Positions 24,245-34,301 of a stretch of 64,000 bases of DNA are shown one piece after another (within the stretch, counting starts at the first letter, position 1; the number at the start of each line of letters is the position of its first letter). Location of the stretch: assembly GCF_013387455.1 (NCBI RefSeq), contig NZ_VWNC01000001.1, forward strand, positions 1 to 64,000, read 5' to 3'. The stretch comes from Mariprofundus sp. NF (lineage in GTDB: Bacteria; Pseudomonadota; Zetaproteobacteria; Mariprofundales; Mariprofundaceae). A program made the position numbers and the translations under genes. The notes under the pieces are model-generated. The model was not told the origin of the DNA. It searched no databases and saw only the letters and a program-made list of their open reading frames with translations.

Positions 24245-26191
24245 TTAGAGCCTACTGTTTTGCAGCTGCTCTACAACAGACTGATCTTCCAGCGTTGAGA
24301 TATCCGAGGTGATCGGTCGATCAGCAGCGATATCCCTGAGCAGGCGGCGCATGATTTTACCCGAGCGCGTTTTCGGCAGCGAGTCGGCAAAACGGATGTC
24401 ATCAGGTTTGGCGATGGCACCGATCTCTTTGGTGACATGGGCACGCAACTCTGCCGCCAGTGTTTCACTAACCTCACATTTCAGCACCACAAAGGCGCAG
24501 ATCGCTTCGCCCTTGATCGCATCAGGGCGACCAATGACAGCCGCTTCAGCAACAGCTTCGTGTGATACCAGTGCTGACTCCAGCTCCATCGTGCCCAACC
24601 TGTGGCCGGATACGTTGAGCACATCATCGACGCGCCCCATGATCCAGAAATAACCATCGTCATCACGGCGTGCGCCATCACCGGCAAAATAGTAGCGGCC
24701 GCCGAAGGCCTTCCAGTAGGTGTCGATATAACGCTGATCATCACCCCAGACGCCTCGCAACATCGATGGCCATGGTTTGCGAATCACCAGCAGGCCACCA
24801 CCCTCGCTGACCGGCTTGCCCTCTTCATCGACCACTGCAGCATCGATTCCCGGCAGTGGTTTGGTTGCAGAACCGGGTTTGGTCGGTGTGGCAAATGGCA
24901 TCGGGGCAAGCATGTGACCACCGGTTTCGGTCTGCCACCAGGTATCAACAATCGGGCAGCGCCCTTTGCCGATCACCTCATGGTACCACATCCACGCTTC
25001 GGGGTTGATCGGTTCACCTACCGTGCCAAGCACGCGCAGTTTCGAGAGGTCATGGCTATCTGGCCACTGATCCCCGGCTTTATTCAGAGCACGAATGGCG
25101 GTTGGTGCGGTGTAGAAGATAGTGACACCATGATCAGCGCAGATTTTCCACAAGCGACCGGGATCGGGGTAGGTGGGTACACCCTCATACATCACTGTGG
25201 TGCCGCCATTGGCCAGCGGGCCGTAGACAGAGTAGGTGTGACCGGTGATCCAGCCGACATCGGCGGTGCACCAGAAGACATCACTCTCAGGCCGGAAGTC
25301 AAAGCTCCAGCGCATGGTTAGCCGTGCCCAGAGCAGGTAACCTGCCGTGGAGTGCAGGATACCTTTGGGTTTGCCGGTGGAGCCGGAGGTGTAGAGGATA
25401 AACAGCGGATGTTCAGAATCCAGTGTGGCAGGTTCGCAGTGGTCCGGTTGAGCATTGAGGGCATCAAGCCAGTTGATATCACGACCGGCCGACCAGTCGA
25501 TCTCATTACCGGCATGACGAACCACCAGCACATGCGAGATGGTGCGGCAACCCTCGGAGAGTGCTTCATCAACATTGGGTTTAAGGGCATGGATACCGCC
25601 GCGACGGCCGCCACCATCGGCGGTAATCACCAGCTTCGCTCCGGCATCTTCGATACGATCACGTAGCGCCTGCGGTGAGAAGGCGCCAAAGACCACAGAG
25701 TGTACGGCACCGATACGGGTACAAGCGAGCATGGCGATAGCGGCTTCGGCGATCATTGGCATATAGATGATCACTCGATCACCGGCCTTGATGCCAATCT
25801 CTTTCATGGCATTGGCTGCTCGGCACACCTCATGCAGCAGATTACTATAACTGTAGTTACGCACCTCACCGGCTTCAGACTCCCAGATAATAGCGGTGCG
25901 TTCGCCAAGGCCTGCTTCAACATGCCGATCAAGGCAGTTTTCCGAGAGATTGATTTTGCCATCCTCAAACCAGCGGAAGAAGGGGGCATGTTCACTGTTG
26001 AGCACGCGGGTGAATGGTTGCCGCCAGCTCAGGTGCTCACGGGCCAGATCACGCCATGTACTATCCGAATCATTTTCGAACTGTTCCCGTATGGCTTCAT
26101 ACTCCTGCATCGATGCAATATGACCCCGGTGCCCTTGTGGCGGGTTAAATATGCGAGTTTCATCAAGGATGGTGGTGATCGCTTCAGACAT
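24245..26191 (-). CDS. acs: Acetyl-CoA synthetase
   Basis: AMP-forming acetate activation to acetyl-CoA. ANL-superfamily motifs are intact: the AMP-binding loop [11 protein letters not shown], the acetyl-pocket segment (TWWQTETGG), the hinge region ([13 protein letters not shown]) and the acetylation-site motif with the catalytic lysine, [12 protein letters not shown] start it at the ATG at 26191, preceded by GGAGGAGCC, giving 648 aa, the usual length; a frame extension of 7 residues upstream lacks support. The lysine in SGKIMRR is the residue inactivated by acetylation in this family. Confidence 0.97.
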   Translation of the reverse strand: MSEAITTILDETRIFNPPQGHRGHIASMQEYEAIREQFENDSDSTWRDLAREHLSWRQPFTRVLNSEHAPFFRWFEDGKINLSENCLDRHVEAGLGERTAIIWESEAGEVRNYSYSNLLHEVCRAANAMKEIGIKAGDRVIIYMPMIAEAAIAMLACTRIGAVHSVVFGAFSPQALRDRIEDAGAKLVITADGGGRRGGIHALKPNVDEALSEGCRTISHVLVVRHAGNEIDWSAGRDINWLDALNAQPDHCEPATLDSEHPLFILYTSGSTGKPKGILHSTAGYLLWARLTMRWSFDFRPESDVFWCTADVGWITGHTYSVYGPLANGGTTVMYEGVPTYPDPGRLWKICADHGVTIFYTAPTAIRALNKAGDQWPDSHDLSKLRVLGTVGEPINPEAWMWYHEVIGKGRCPIVDTWWQTETGGHMLAPMPFATPTKPGSATKPLPGIDAAVVDEEGKPVSEGGGLLVIRKPWPSMLRGVWGDDQRYIDTYWKAFGGRYYFAGDGARRDDDGYFWIMGRVDDVLNVSGHRLGTMELESALVSHEAVAEAAVIGRPDAIKGEAICAFVVLKCEVSETLAAELRAHVTKEIGAIAKPDDIRFADSLPKTRSGKIMRRLLRDIAADRPITSDISTLEDQSVVEQLQNSRL

Positions 26192-26278
26192 GGCTCCTCC
26201 AGTGGCACTCATTTCTAACAGGTGGCGTATAGCGGGACAACAGGCTTTCGCTGATGTGTTAATAGGTTATTATAGCGC

Positions 26279-26620
26279 ATGCCAAAAGTTTGTCTTATTA
26301 AAACCAGCTTGGGCTCGATGGATGAGGCGGAGAAACTGGCAACAGCGCTGGTAAAGTTGCAGCGGGCTGCATGTGTACATATCAGTGGCCCCGGCAGATC
26401 GATCTACCACTGGCAGGGCAAGCTTGAGGTGGAAGATGAGTACTGCCTTACCATTAAAACCACCCCCTCTCTTCGTGAGGCCACTGTTTTATATCTGACC
26501 GGCTCTCACCCTTACGATCTGCCTGAGATCATCTGGGCTGAGTTTGACGCGACGGATGCTTATGGTGACTGGGTCTATGGTGAACTCAATGCTAGCATGG
26601 GCACGAATGCACAGGAGTGA
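26279..26620 (+). CDS. cutA: Divalent-cation tolerance protein CutA
   Basis: A 113-aa trimeric ferredoxin-like protein associated with copper tolerance in some bacteria; the exact role is uncertain. Family features include the ACVHISGPGRSIYHWQGKLE core and the HPYDLPEI motif. It is divergent from acs with an 87-bp gap. It ends 3 bp before the ccdA start; in many proteobacteria cutA sits next to dsbD/ccdA-type genes, as here. Confidence 0.94.
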   Translation: MPKVCLIKTSLGSMDEAEKLATALVKLQRAACVHISGPGRSIYHWQGKLEVEDEYCLTIKTTPSLREATVLYLTGSHPYDLPEIIWAEFDATDAYGDWVYGELNASMGTNAQE

Positions 26621-26623
26621 TTG

Positions 26624-27379
26624 ATGATTGAAGTTACATATGCAGGAGCGCTGGTGGCGGGTCTACTCTCCTTCCTCTCTCCCTGTGTGCTGCCGCTGGT
26701 TCCAGCCTATCTCTCCTATATCTCCGGTGTTTCTGTCAATGAGTTGCGCCACAATGATGGATCGGACGCCTCAGTGCGCAGGCATGCGCTTGCCCAGTCA
26801 CTCTGGTTTGTTGCCGGCTTCAGTCTGGTGTTTATTGCGCTTGGTGCTTCAGCATCGCTGATCGGACAGTGGATGCTGACCAATATGGCGATCCTCGGAA
26901 AGGTTGCCGGTGTGATTATCGTGATCTTCGGCCTTCACTACGCAGCGATTATTCGCATTCCATTTTTAATGATGGAGGCGCGATTCGATGCCGGTGGCGT
27001 GAATGCCAAACATGGCATGGGTGCACTTATTCTTGGCGCTGCATTTGCCTTTGGCTGGACACCCTGTATCGGCCCTATTCTCGGAGCTATTCTTGCCGTA
27101 GCTGGAGCTCAGACTGAGATGCTGCGCGGTGTGGCACTGCTGGCCACCTACTCACTGGGCCTTGCCATTCCATTCCTGCTGGCTGCACTGGCTACCGATA
27201 GCTTCCTGCGCTGGTCACAGCGATTTAAACACCATTTCGATCTCATTGAGAAGATCTCCGGCCTGTTATTGATTGTGGTTGGCGCCCTGATCTTCCTCGG
27301 AAGTTTCAGTGTGGTTTCAGGCTGGTTGATTGAGTGGTTCCCATTCCTGGCCGATATTGAAGGGACATTTTCCCAGTGA
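26624..27379 (+). CDS. ccdA: CcdA/DsbD-like transmembrane thiol transporter
   Basis: A 251-aa protein with about six membrane helices that moves reducing equivalents from cytoplasmic thioredoxin to the periplasm, usually for cytochrome c maturation. The redox cysteines are C21 (LSPCVLPLVPAYLSYISG) and C148 (GWTPCIGPILGAIL). I start it at the ATG at 26624, because AGGAG at 26613-26617, inside the end of cutA, has the right spacing; a TTG 3 bp earlier is less likely. It lacks the DsbD periplasmic domains. Confidence 0.93.
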   Translation: MIEVTYAGALVAGLLSFLSPCVLPLVPAYLSYISGVSVNELRHNDGSDASVRRHALAQSLWFVAGFSLVFIALGASASLIGQWMLTNMAILGKVAGVIIVIFGLHYAAIIRIPFLMMEARFDAGGVNAKHGMGALILGAAFAFGWTPCIGPILGAILAVAGAQTEMLRGVALLATYSLGLAIPFLLAALATDSFLRWSQRFKHHFDLIEKISGLLLIVVGALIFLGSFSVVSGWLIEWFPFLADIEGTFSQ

Positions 27380-27444
27380 TGAATATGTGGCGACCATTTC
27401 TAATGGTTGACCCTGATTCACTCTGGTGATTCAATATCAGCGTT

Positions 27445-27729
27445 ATGCATGAATCTCCCAAACAAGCACTTGAAAGCCGCATCGAGGCACTGACTGACCA
27501 TCTGTCGGAAATTCGGCGCAATATGGAAAAAATTATTGCTGATAACCATCGCATGCGTGAAGTGGTGCGCATTGCTGAGAGTGAATTACGCAAGCGTCGT
27601 GATCAGGTGCAGAAGCTTGAGAGTGAGCTGGAGGGGTTGCAGAACAGCCGTCTTGAGGCCAAAGCCCGGGTTGAACATGCCATGGAAAAACTCGATGATC
27701 TGATCTCCAATCAGGGAGAAGCTTCATGA
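27445..27729 (+). CDS. ZapB-like coiled-coil protein
   Basis: A 94-aa protein predicted to be one long coiled coil (heptads from about residue 8 to 80, e.g. RIEALTDHLSEI and QKLESELEGLQNSRLEAK). Proteins of this kind directly upstream of zapA are ZapB-like or TIGR02449-type division-associated factors. It overlaps zapA by 4 nt (ATGA). Assignment rests on shape and context. Confidence 0.75.
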   Translation: MHESPKQALESRIEALTDHLSEIRRNMEKIIADNHRMREVVRIAESELRKRRDQVQKLESELEGLQNSRLEAKARVEHAMEKLDDLISNQGEAS

Positions 27730-28019
27730 GTCAGCATGTTGAAATTAACCTGATGGGTCGCTCATTTACGATCATGACCGATGAAGATCCTGCACAGGTA
27801 ACTGCTGCTGCGAACCTTGTGCAGGAGCATATCGATGAGATCAGGCAGATGGGGACGACCGTCGGTTCAGATCGCCTTCTAACCCTTGTTGCACTCAATC
27901 TGGCAGGTGAACTGCTGAAAGATAAAGAGGGTAAAGTGGAGGGGCTGGACTCCTTGATCTCTGCATTTGACGGTGTAGTATCACAAGCAGAAGGTTTAGC
28001 GAAAGCGCCCCTGCGTTGA
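27726..28019 (+). CDS. zapA: Cell division protein ZapA
   Basis: A 97-aa protein that binds and bundles FtsZ at the division site. The N-terminal fold (VEINLMGRSFTI then a two-helix segment with RLLTLVALNLAGELL) is the standard ZapA pattern, ending in a helix. The downstream 6S RNA and 5-formyl-THF cyclo-ligase are the same neighbours as in Gammaproteobacteria. Confidence 0.95.
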   Translation: MSQHVEINLMGRSFTIMTDEDPAQVTAAANLVQEHIDEIRQMGTTVGSDRLLTLVALNLAGELLKDKEGKVEGLDSLISAFDGVVSQAEGLAKAPLR

Positions 28020-28197
28020 TCGAATGGCAGAAATGTTGCCTGAGCCGATACTTGTCGAAAGGGAGCCTACCTACTTTGGCCGTGAGCGTCCCCTAACCGG
28101 GATACCTGAAGCTGAAGTGCGGCGCCCACCTCTTGTTAGAGGGTTCGACGACTGTTTGCCACGACGCCAGCGTGGGGGCGCCCCATCTACTCCCTTG
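28020..28197 (+). ncRNA. ssrS: 6S RNA
   Basis: The stretch between zapA and fau contains CCTGAGCCGATA (28039-28050), identical to the 5' strand of the E. coli 6S RNA central region. A GTGAGC...CCTGAAGC apical arm, a CGACGAC segment, a CCACG/CGTGG hairpin (about 28160-28175) and a GGCGCCCCATCTACTCCC 3' end follow in the same order as in E. coli 6S RNA. 6S RNA mimics an open promoter and holds sigma-70 RNA polymerase in stationary phase. The zapA-ssrS-fau order is the classical location. The ends are approximate; a short reading frame here is a shadow. Confidence 0.82.
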
Positions 28198-28226
28198 TAC
28201 TTAAATACCATCCATTTTGTTATCCA

Positions 28227-28811
28227 ATGACCATTAACCCTGTCGATAAGGGTGCTTTAAGGGCATCGGCTCTGGCCTCACGCCAGCAACTCTCTGCTGT
28301 CAGCAGGGAGCTCTACTCAACGCGGATTCAAGAGCATCTTGTTGCTCACCTGAATGCTCAGCCAGAGCGCTCTGATATGATTCTCACCTATCGCGCCATG
28401 CCCTCAGAGGTAAATACCGACACTCTCTTTAAGATGCCGGAGCGCCGTTTTTTTGCGCCGGTGACACACCATCATGAACATATGGAGTGGCATGAGGTGA
28501 GTGCAGAGAGCAGTTGGAGTCGTGGTGTGTTTGGAATTCTTGAGCCGGACGGCAATTCCATCTGGCCGGGCGGCAGTGGCATCACGACGCTACTCTGCCC
28601 TTTGACTGCATTTGATCGGCAGGGCAACAGACTCGGCATGGGTAAAGGTTGCTTCGATTTCTGGCTCTCACAGCATAGAAAGGATATCTATCAGGTGATC
28701 GGCCTGGCTTTCTCCTGTCAGGAGGTCGCGAAAGTGCCTGCTGAAGGGCATGATATGCCGATGGATTTTGTTATTACAGAAGAGGGGGTCATCAGGTGTC
28801 CGAAACGCTGA
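28227..28811 (+). CDS. fau: 5-formyltetrahydrofolate cyclo-ligase
   Basis: Converts 5-formyl-THF to 5,10-methenyl-THF with ATP. The family signature is present at the C-terminal side (GNRLGMGKGCFDFWL). The length of 194 aa is normal. The ATG lies about 30 nt after the 6S RNA with no clear ribosome site; in E. coli this gene is co-transcribed with ssrS. Its end overlaps the next gene by 16 nt. Confidence 0.94.
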   Translation: MTINPVDKGALRASALASRQQLSAVSRELYSTRIQEHLVAHLNAQPERSDMILTYRAMPSEVNTDTLFKMPERRFFAPVTHHHEHMEWHEVSAESSWSRGVFGILEPDGNSIWPGGSGITTLLCPLTAFDRQGNRLGMGKGCFDFWLSQHRKDIYQVIGLAFSCQEVAKVPAEGHDMPMDFVITEEGVIRCPKR

Positions 28812-29590
28812 ATCTGCTGGTTATCGGTGATATTATTGGCAGAGCAGGACGCAAGGCGTTAGCCGATCATCTGCCAGTTCTGATTGATCAATACGGTATC
28901 GCTTTTACTGTCGCCAATGGTGAGAACCTTGCCCATGGTTTTGGTCTTACCCAGAAAGTGGCTGATGAGATGTTCAAGCTTGGTGTGGACGTATTGACCA
29001 ATGGTAATCACTGCTGGGATCAGCGTGAGTTTCTCAACCTGATTGACCAGGATGATCGATACGTGCGGCCGATGAATTTCAGTGCGCATGCACCCGGACG
29101 CGGATGGACAGTTAAAGAGAGCAGATGTGGTCATAAGATCGCTGTTATTAACCTGATCGGTCAGGTCTTTATGGGGCCTTGGGACTGCCCGTTTGCTGCC
29201 GCAGACAAAGCTTTGCAAGAGATTCCTGATGATGTCTCGATTGTGCTGGTGGATATGCACGCTGAAGCGACCAGTGAAAAGATGGGCATGGGTTGGCATC
29301 TCGATGGTCGTGCCTCATTTGTCTATGGAACCCATACGCATGTGCCAACCTGTGATGAGACTGTGCATGCCAGTGGCACAGCCTATCAGTCGGACATCGG
29401 CATGACCGCATCCTACCAGTCGATTATCGGCATGAAGGTGGAGGGAGCACTCTATCGTATGGTGCAGCGCCTGCCGCAGCGTTTTGAAGCGGTGGAGCAG
29501 GGTGCAAGTATCTTTGCAACGATGGTTACCATTGACGTGGCAACAGGCAAAGCAGTAGCCATTAAAAGGATACATATTCCAGCGATCTAA
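28796..29590 (+). CDS. ymdB: TIGR00282/YmdB-family metallophosphoesterase
   Basis: A 264-aa dinuclear-metal phosphoesterase. Metal-ligand motifs in order: IGDIIGRAGR, VANGENLAHG, TNGNHCWD, DMHAEATSEK and YGTHTHVPT. B. subtilis YmdB hydrolyses 2',3'-cyclic nucleotides and affects biofilm and sporulation; the role in this organism is unknown. It starts at GTG 28796 with AGAGGGGG upstream and is the last gene of the cutA-ymdB strand. Confidence 0.92.
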   Translation: MSETLNLLVIGDIIGRAGRKALADHLPVLIDQYGIAFTVANGENLAHGFGLTQKVADEMFKLGVDVLTNGNHCWDQREFLNLIDQDDRYVRPMNFSAHAPGRGWTVKESRCGHKIAVINLIGQVFMGPWDCPFAAADKALQEIPDDVSIVLVDMHAEATSEKMGMGWHLDGRASFVYGTHTHVPTCDETVHASGTAYQSDIGMTASYQSIIGMKVEGALYRMVQRLPQRFEAVEQGASIFATMVTIDVATGKAVAIKRIHIPAI

Positions 29591-29620
29591 CTTACTTGCG
29601 AGCAATTAAGAATGTATTTT

Positions 29621-29767
29621 ACCGCAAAGGACGCAAAGGTTCGCAAGGGAAAGAAAATTGCCAAACGACCAAACGGATCATTGATGTGAAGAACAGGGGT
29701 GGCGGACAAGTGTCAGCAGTGCCCGAGCATGGAACCCCTCTTTGCGTGACTTTGTGTCCTTTGCGGT
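29621..29767. repeat. Inverted-repeat element, 147 bp
   Basis: ACCGCAAAGGACGCAAAG at 29621-29638 is mirrored by CTTTGTGTCCTTTGCGGT at 29750-29767 (17 of 18 pairs), and a looser match continues inward for about 10 bases on each side. The centre carries no gene. This GCAAAGG/CACAGAGG class of dispersed inverted repeat is known from many bacterial chromosomes; it resembles a non-autonomous element. It lies between ymdB and the rpoD terminator. Confidence 0.8.
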
Positions 29768-29796
29768 TCAATTCGCATCTGTTTTAACCTTGGGAA

Positions 29797-29829
29797 TAAA
29801 AAAAAGGGGCCTCGTAAGAGACCCCCTTT
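29797..29829 (-). terminator. rpoD terminator
   Basis: On the minus strand GGGGTCTC, TTAC loop, GAGGCCCC, followed by eight T residues, directly downstream of the rpoD stop. Confidence 0.93.
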
Positions 29830-29841
29830 GAGTTGTCGAAC

Positions 29842-31821
29842 TTAGCGAAGTGATTCCGCCTGCATAGCCGATTCAGGTGTATCAGCAAAGGTTCTCAGCT
29901 TCTGTGCCCGTGAGGGATGACGCAGCTTGCGCAGTGCCTTGGCCTCAATCTGACGAATACGCTCACGCGTCACGCCGAACTGTTTACCAACCTCTTCCAG
30001 TGTGTGGTCGGTGTTCATGCCGATACCGAAACGCATGCGCAGTACCTTCTGCTCACGATCGGTGAGGTTTTCCAGAACCTCAAGTGTGGCTTCAGCCAGT
30101 GCGGCACTGACTGCTGCATCCAGTGGATTCTCGGCGTTCTCATCTTCAACGAAATCACCCAGCTGGGAGTCTTCATCATCACCGATTGGTGTTTCAAGTG
30201 ATACAGGTTCTTTAGCAACCTCAAGAATCTGCAACACCTTCTCAACCGGCAGCTCAAGATGTTCTGCCAGCTCTTCCGGTGTCGGCTCGCGACCGATCTC
30301 CTGAGCAATCTGGCGAGAAACGCGCATCATCTTGTTGATCGTTTCGATCATGTGTACCGGAATGCGAATGGTGCGTGCCTGATCAGCAATAGAGCGGGTA
30401 ATGGCCTGACGAATCCACCATGTTGCATAGGTGGAGAATTTATAACCACGGCGCCACTCAAATTTTTCAACCGCTTTCATCAGGCCGATGTTGCCCTCCT
30501 GAATCAGGTCGAGGAAGCCAAGGCCACGGTTGGTATATTTCTTGGCTATGGAGATCACCAGACGCAGATTGGCTTCGATCATTTCACGCTTGGCCTGGCG
30601 CATCTTGGCTTCACCCATGGTCAGTTTGCGAGCTACATCCTTGAGCTCGCCAACCTCCATCTCGGTCTCCTGCTCAACACGTTTCAGGCGGCGCTGATTC
30701 TCTTTGATCTTGCCGGAGATCGCTTCAAGGTTTTCAGCCCAGGCCGCGTCCCTGTTGTTTTTAATAATGTTATCAACCCAGCGCTCGTCGGTTTCACTTG
30801 GCGGGAAGGTTTCAAGGAACAGTTTGCGTGGCATTTTAGCCGCAAGTGCGTAATCGCGAATGGTGCGCTCAAAACGACGTACTCGCTCAACTGCATTTTT
30901 AAAGCGCTGTACCAGCTGGTCGAGCTGACGTGGTGAGAAAGGAATGCTTACCAGCTCCATCAGCATGCCATCAAGGACTTCACGGCTCTTGGCAAGCAGT
31001 TTTGCGTCATCGGGTTTCTTAGTCAGCTGCTTTTTCACAGTGATAAACTTGTCGTGGAATGCTTTGGCATTAGCAAAGTGGCCAAGCGCCTCCTCCAGCT
31101 GCTCCTCCTTGGTGATGATTGTTTCCATCATCGGAGTGCCATCAGGCGTAGCGGTGCGCGCTTTAATGGCTTGAGAGAGCTGCTCACCATCCAGCTTGGG
31201 CTCGGCATCCAGCGGCTCGTCATCCTCATCTTCGCTGCGGCTCATGCGGTTTTCATACTCTTTAATCGCAGCAGCATTTACTACCTTCTCATCGACATCA
31301 ATGATGTCACGGAAGTTCGGCTCTTCGCCGGTCTCAATCGCTTCATCGCGGATTTCGACAATGCGCTCACCCAGCAGCATGATTTCACGGAAGGTGGATG
31401 GGCAGAGGCAGATTGCCTCGTGCACCTGCATGCGCCCCTCTTCGATACGGCGGGCAATCTCAATCTCACCTTCACGGGTTAACAGCTCTACGGTACCCAT
31501 CTCACGCAGGTACATACGTACCGGATCATCAATGCGAACCACTGTTCCCAGCTGTGAGGTGTCGGCACGCAGTGCAGAGTCCTCTTTACGCAGGCGGTCC
31601 TTGCGCATGGCATAAGCGCCGGTAGGAGCGCGTTCGGGATCAACCACCTCAACACCCATTTCGGTGAAGACATTAATCAGCTGTTCAACGCGGTCAGCGG
31701 TGACCAGTTCGCCTGGCAGATGTTTATTGAGCTCGTCATAGGTGATGTATCCGGCCTGCTTACCTTTGGCCATCAGGCTTCCGAGTTCGCGGATAGATAC
31801 TTGCTCTGGTTTCTTCGACAT
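29842..31821 (-). CDS. rpoD: RNA polymerase primary sigma factor (sigma-70)
   Basis: A 659-aa group 1 sigma factor. Region 1.1 is at the N-terminus, followed by region 1.2 (RMYLREMG), a non-conserved insert, region 2 with the -10 recognition helix ([15 protein letters not shown]), region 3 and region 4.2 ([17 protein letters not shown]). It lies 4 bp after dnaG as the last gene of the macromolecular synthesis cluster. It is somewhat longer than E. coli RpoD (613 aa), mostly in the central insert. Confidence 0.98.
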   Translation of the reverse strand: MSKKPEQVSIRELGSLMAKGKQAGYITYDELNKHLPGELVTADRVEQLINVFTEMGVEVVDPERAPTGAYAMRKDRLRKEDSALRADTSQLGTVVRIDDPVRMYLREMGTVELLTREGEIEIARRIEEGRMQVHEAICLCPSTFREIMLLGERIVEIRDEAIETGEEPNFRDIIDVDEKVVNAAAIKEYENRMSRSEDEDDEPLDAEPKLDGEQLSQAIKARTATPDGTPMMETIITKEEQLEEALGHFANAKAFHDKFITVKKQLTKKPDDAKLLAKSREVLDGMLMELVSIPFSPRQLDQLVQRFKNAVERVRRFERTIRDYALAAKMPRKLFLETFPPSETDERWVDNIIKNNRDAAWAENLEAISGKIKENQRRLKRVEQETEMEVGELKDVARKLTMGEAKMRQAKREMIEANLRLVISIAKKYTNRGLGFLDLIQEGNIGLMKAVEKFEWRRGYKFSTYATWWIRQAITRSIADQARTIRIPVHMIETINKMMRVSRQIAQEIGREPTPEELAEHLELPVEKVLQILEVAKEPVSLETPIGDDEDSQLGDFVEDENAENPLDAAVSAALAEATLEVLENLTDREQKVLRMRFGIGMNTDHTLEEVGKQFGVTRERIRQIEAKALRKLRHPSRAQKLRTFADTPESAMQAESLR

Positions 31822-31825
31822 GCGG

Positions 31826-33559
31826 TTATGCTCCCGTTTCGTTCAACAGTTCACTAAGTTTACGTTGTTGGCTCTGCAGCTCTCTTAAACGTTTCTGCAG
31901 CAGTACCGATTCATTAAGATCCGGGCCGCGCTTCAAACGCCAACGAATATCATTGGACTCCATATCCAACAACAGACTTTCGTATTCAATATCCTGGACG
32001 GTTGCCTGATTCACCCAGCGAGAAATCAATGTTTGGTCTTCAGGGGATTCCTGTGCCAATTGTCTCGCGATGTCGGTATTGTTGTCTTCGGCGCCCGCTA
32101 TTATCGAAAAAGCCCGCATGTATAACGATTTTACCCTTCCTTTGTCAAGGAAAAAGTCATTTGCAATGTCGGGAAGATCTCGAAAACGTTCAGGTTTCTG
32201 TATGAGACCGGCAAGAAAGCGGTCTTCAATCTCGTTCAGTTTTACAGTGTCATTGTCTGCCTGGGCAGAAGGGGTGGACGAAACGTGACGGCGCTGTTGC
32301 TGCAATGAGATGCCGGTAGTCTGCTCAATCTCCTGTCGCCAGGCCTGTGCAAGGTATGAGTCGGTCATGGTGGCCAGCATGCTGTCGGCTTTTTTGGCCA
32401 TGCGCGCACGTCCCTCAGCTCCTTGCCCCGCCAGTAGTTTCAAGCCCATCAGCCAGGTTTCAAGAACCGGCTTGGCCTCTTCTTGCATCCTTTTGCGGAA
32501 GGCTTCGGCGCCCTCTTTGGCAAGCAGCGAATCGGGATCTTCACCATCGGGAAGATAGAGGAATTTTGGTGAGAGCTCCGCTTTAAGCAGTGGCATCATT
32601 CTCTCCAGCGCTCGCCAGGCCGCCTGACGCCCGGCACGATCGCCATCAAAGCTGTAAATCGGGCTGTCGCAGAGTCGGAAAATCTCCCGGATTTGACGCT
32701 CGCCGATGGCAGTGCCCAGTGGTGCCAGGCCGATTTTCAATCCGTATGCCGCCAGTGCAAGCACATCCATATACCCTTCAACGATAAGCAGCTGTTTCTC
32801 TTTTCTGATCGTATCGCGATGTTCTGAGAATCCGTAAAGCAGATCGGACTTATGGAACCAGTTGGTTTCAGGTGAGTTGAGATATTTCGGTTCACCCTCT
32901 CCGAGTACACGTCCACCAAATCCGACCACCCGCCCACGGCGATCGCGGATGGTAAACATCAGCCGGTCGCGGAAGCGATCACCGTAGCCGTGGTCACCCT
33001 TAAACAGCAGACCTATCGCCTCAAGCTGGGCGTTGGTTCGGTTATCATTGCCGATCGCCTGCTGTATGAAGCCGTAACCTGCCGGTGCGTAACCCAGTCC
33101 ATAACTGCGTACAATGGCTTCGGGCATACCGCGCTGCTTGATATATTCAAGCGCTTTGCCACCACTGGGGCCATACAGGGCGCTGGCAAACACATCTGAA
33201 ACACGGGTCAGCATGTCGTAGGCTTTTTTCTGGCGCTCTTCATCACCGGGTTGGCGCTGGGTCTCTTTGGGTACTTCCATGCCCGCTTTTTCTGCCAGAT
33301 ATTCAACGGCCTCAGGGAATGGGTAACCGTCATGCTCCATGAGAAACTGGAATGCACCACCACCTTTGCCACAACCAAAGCAGTAGTAGAGCTGTTTGTC
33401 GGCGGATACAGAGAAGGAGGGGGACTTTTCATGGTGGAACGGGCAGAGGCCCATCATATTAGAGCCTGATTTTTTCAACTCGACATGGCGCGCAATAATC
33501 TCAACGATATCAGTGCGCGAAAGCACCTCATCAAGGAATGAAGGGGAAAAGTTAGCCAT
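31826..33559 (-). CDS. dnaG: DNA primase
   Basis: Makes RNA primers at the replication fork. The CHC2 zinc finger has C39, H42, C60 and C63 ([23 protein letters not shown]). The TOPRIM domain ([12 protein letters not shown], then [13 protein letters not shown]) and the C-terminal DnaB-interacting helical part follow. At 577 aa it is of normal length. It lies between yqeY and rpoD. Confidence 0.97.
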   Translation of the reverse strand: MANFSPSFLDEVLSRTDIVEIIARHVELKKSGSNMMGLCPFHHEKSPSFSVSADKQLYYCFGCGKGGGAFQFLMEHDGYPFPEAVEYLAEKAGMEVPKETQRQPGDEERQKKAYDMLTRVSDVFASALYGPSGGKALEYIKQRGMPEAIVRSYGLGYAPAGYGFIQQAIGNDNRTNAQLEAIGLLFKGDHGYGDRFRDRLMFTIRDRRGRVVGFGGRVLGEGEPKYLNSPETNWFHKSDLLYGFSEHRDTIRKEKQLLIVEGYMDVLALAAYGLKIGLAPLGTAIGERQIREIFRLCDSPIYSFDGDRAGRQAAWRALERMMPLLKAELSPKFLYLPDGEDPDSLLAKEGAEAFRKRMQEEAKPVLETWLMGLKLLAGQGAEGRARMAKKADSMLATMTDSYLAQAWRQEIEQTTGISLQQQRRHVSSTPSAQADNDTVKLNEIEDRFLAGLIQKPERFRDLPDIANDFFLDKGRVKSLYMRAFSIIAGAEDNNTDIARQLAQESPEDQTLISRWVNQATVQDIEYESLLLDMESNDIRWRLKRGPDLNESVLLQKRLRELQSQQRKLSELLNETGA

Positions 33560-33610
33560 ATCTTATTTTGTAGTGGTTAACGGAGAGGTTTGCAAGGAGT
33601 GCAGGGTCAT

Positions 33611-34048
33611 TCAGCCCAGGCGGGATTTAACAATGCCGGAGAGTTTGCCCATATCGGCGCGCCCCTCTGCCTTGGCTTTAACAATACCCATCACCTTGCC
33701 CATATCGCGCATGCTCGATGCACCGGAATCGGTAATGGCCTGATCGATCAGAGCTGTCAGTTCTGCATCGGAGAGTGGCTCAGGCAGGTAGGCCTGAAAG
33801 ATAGCAGCTTCTGCCAGCTCTTTATCACGCAGATCTTCACGTCCAGCCGCATCATACTGGTTGGCAGCATCCAGGCGCTGTTTAACAATTTTTCCTGCAA
33901 CGTCCAGTGCTTCAACTTCACTGAGTTCATGACCGACCTCGATCTCCTTGTTCTTGATCGCGGCGCGCAGCATGCGAATCGAGGAGAGTTTAAGTTTATC
34001 TCCTGCTTTCATGGCGGCTTTCATATCATCGGTTAACTGTTGCAGCAT
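33611..34048 (-). CDS. yqeY: GatB/YqeY domain-containing protein
   Basis: A 145-aa YqeY protein related to the tail of GatB, often found between rpsU and dnaG. The motif LRAAIKNKEIEVGHELSE and the C-terminal MGKVMGIVKAKAEGRADMGKLS are typical. Its role is unclear; involvement in amidotransferase or tRNA handling is suspected. I start it at the ATG at 34048 (GGAG 7 nt upstream). A longer reading to 34132 would begin inside an inverted-repeat element and lacks a ribosome site. Confidence 0.92.
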   Translation of the reverse strand: MLQQLTDDMKAAMKAGDKLKLSSIRMLRAAIKNKEIEVGHELSEVEALDVAGKIVKQRLDAANQYDAAGREDLRDKELAEAAIFQAYLPEPLSDAELTALIDQAITDSGASSMRDMGKVMGIVKAKAEGRADMGKLSGIVKSRLG

Positions 34049-34078
34049 GGAATACTCCGAAATCGGCGAATATTTTTT

Positions 34079-34222
34079 ATCACAGAGTGCACAGAGGAGA
34101 ATGAGAAATAAAATGTTCCTTCTCAGATACAATCAAGCATGTCAGTTCAGTAACAGTTGAAATGACGGTGTAGATAGCGTGAGCAAAGTATGAACACTTT
34201 CTTCCTTTGTGATCTTCGTGGT
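34079..34222. repeat. Second inverted-repeat element, 144 bp
   Basis: ATCACAGAGTGCACAGAGGA at 34079-34098 pairs with TCCTTTGTGATCTTCGTGGT at 34203-34222 at 14 of 20 positions. It is a degenerate relative of the element at 29621-29767 (same purine-rich CACAGAGG/CAAAGG pattern and almost the same length). It fills most of the 253-bp gap between yqeY and rpsU; no gene is seen in it. Confidence 0.6.
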
Positions 34223-34239
34223 GGTGCGGGGTGTTACAT

Positions 34240-34275
34240 AAAAAAAAATGCCGGACCAAAAGGCCCGGCATTTTA
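34240..34275 (-). terminator. rpsU terminator
   Basis: On the minus strand ATGCCGGGCC, TTTT loop, GGTCCGGCAT, then a long T run (34241-34248 is all A on the plus strand). It separates rpsU from yqeY-dnaG-rpoD. Confidence 0.93.
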
Positions 34276-34301
34276 TCTGTTTTACATACACAAGCCTGTG
34301 T

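Noticed and set aside
24602-25321. 239-codon frame antisense to acs
   Set aside because: The sense strand encodes a complete acetyl-CoA synthetase; the antisense frame has no recognisable features.
28024-28230. 68-codon open frame between zapA and fau
   Set aside because: It coincides with 6S RNA, shows no protein-like composition and no ribosome site.
30259-30936. 225-codon frame antisense to rpoD
   Set aside because: Shadow of the sigma-factor gene, without independent evidence.
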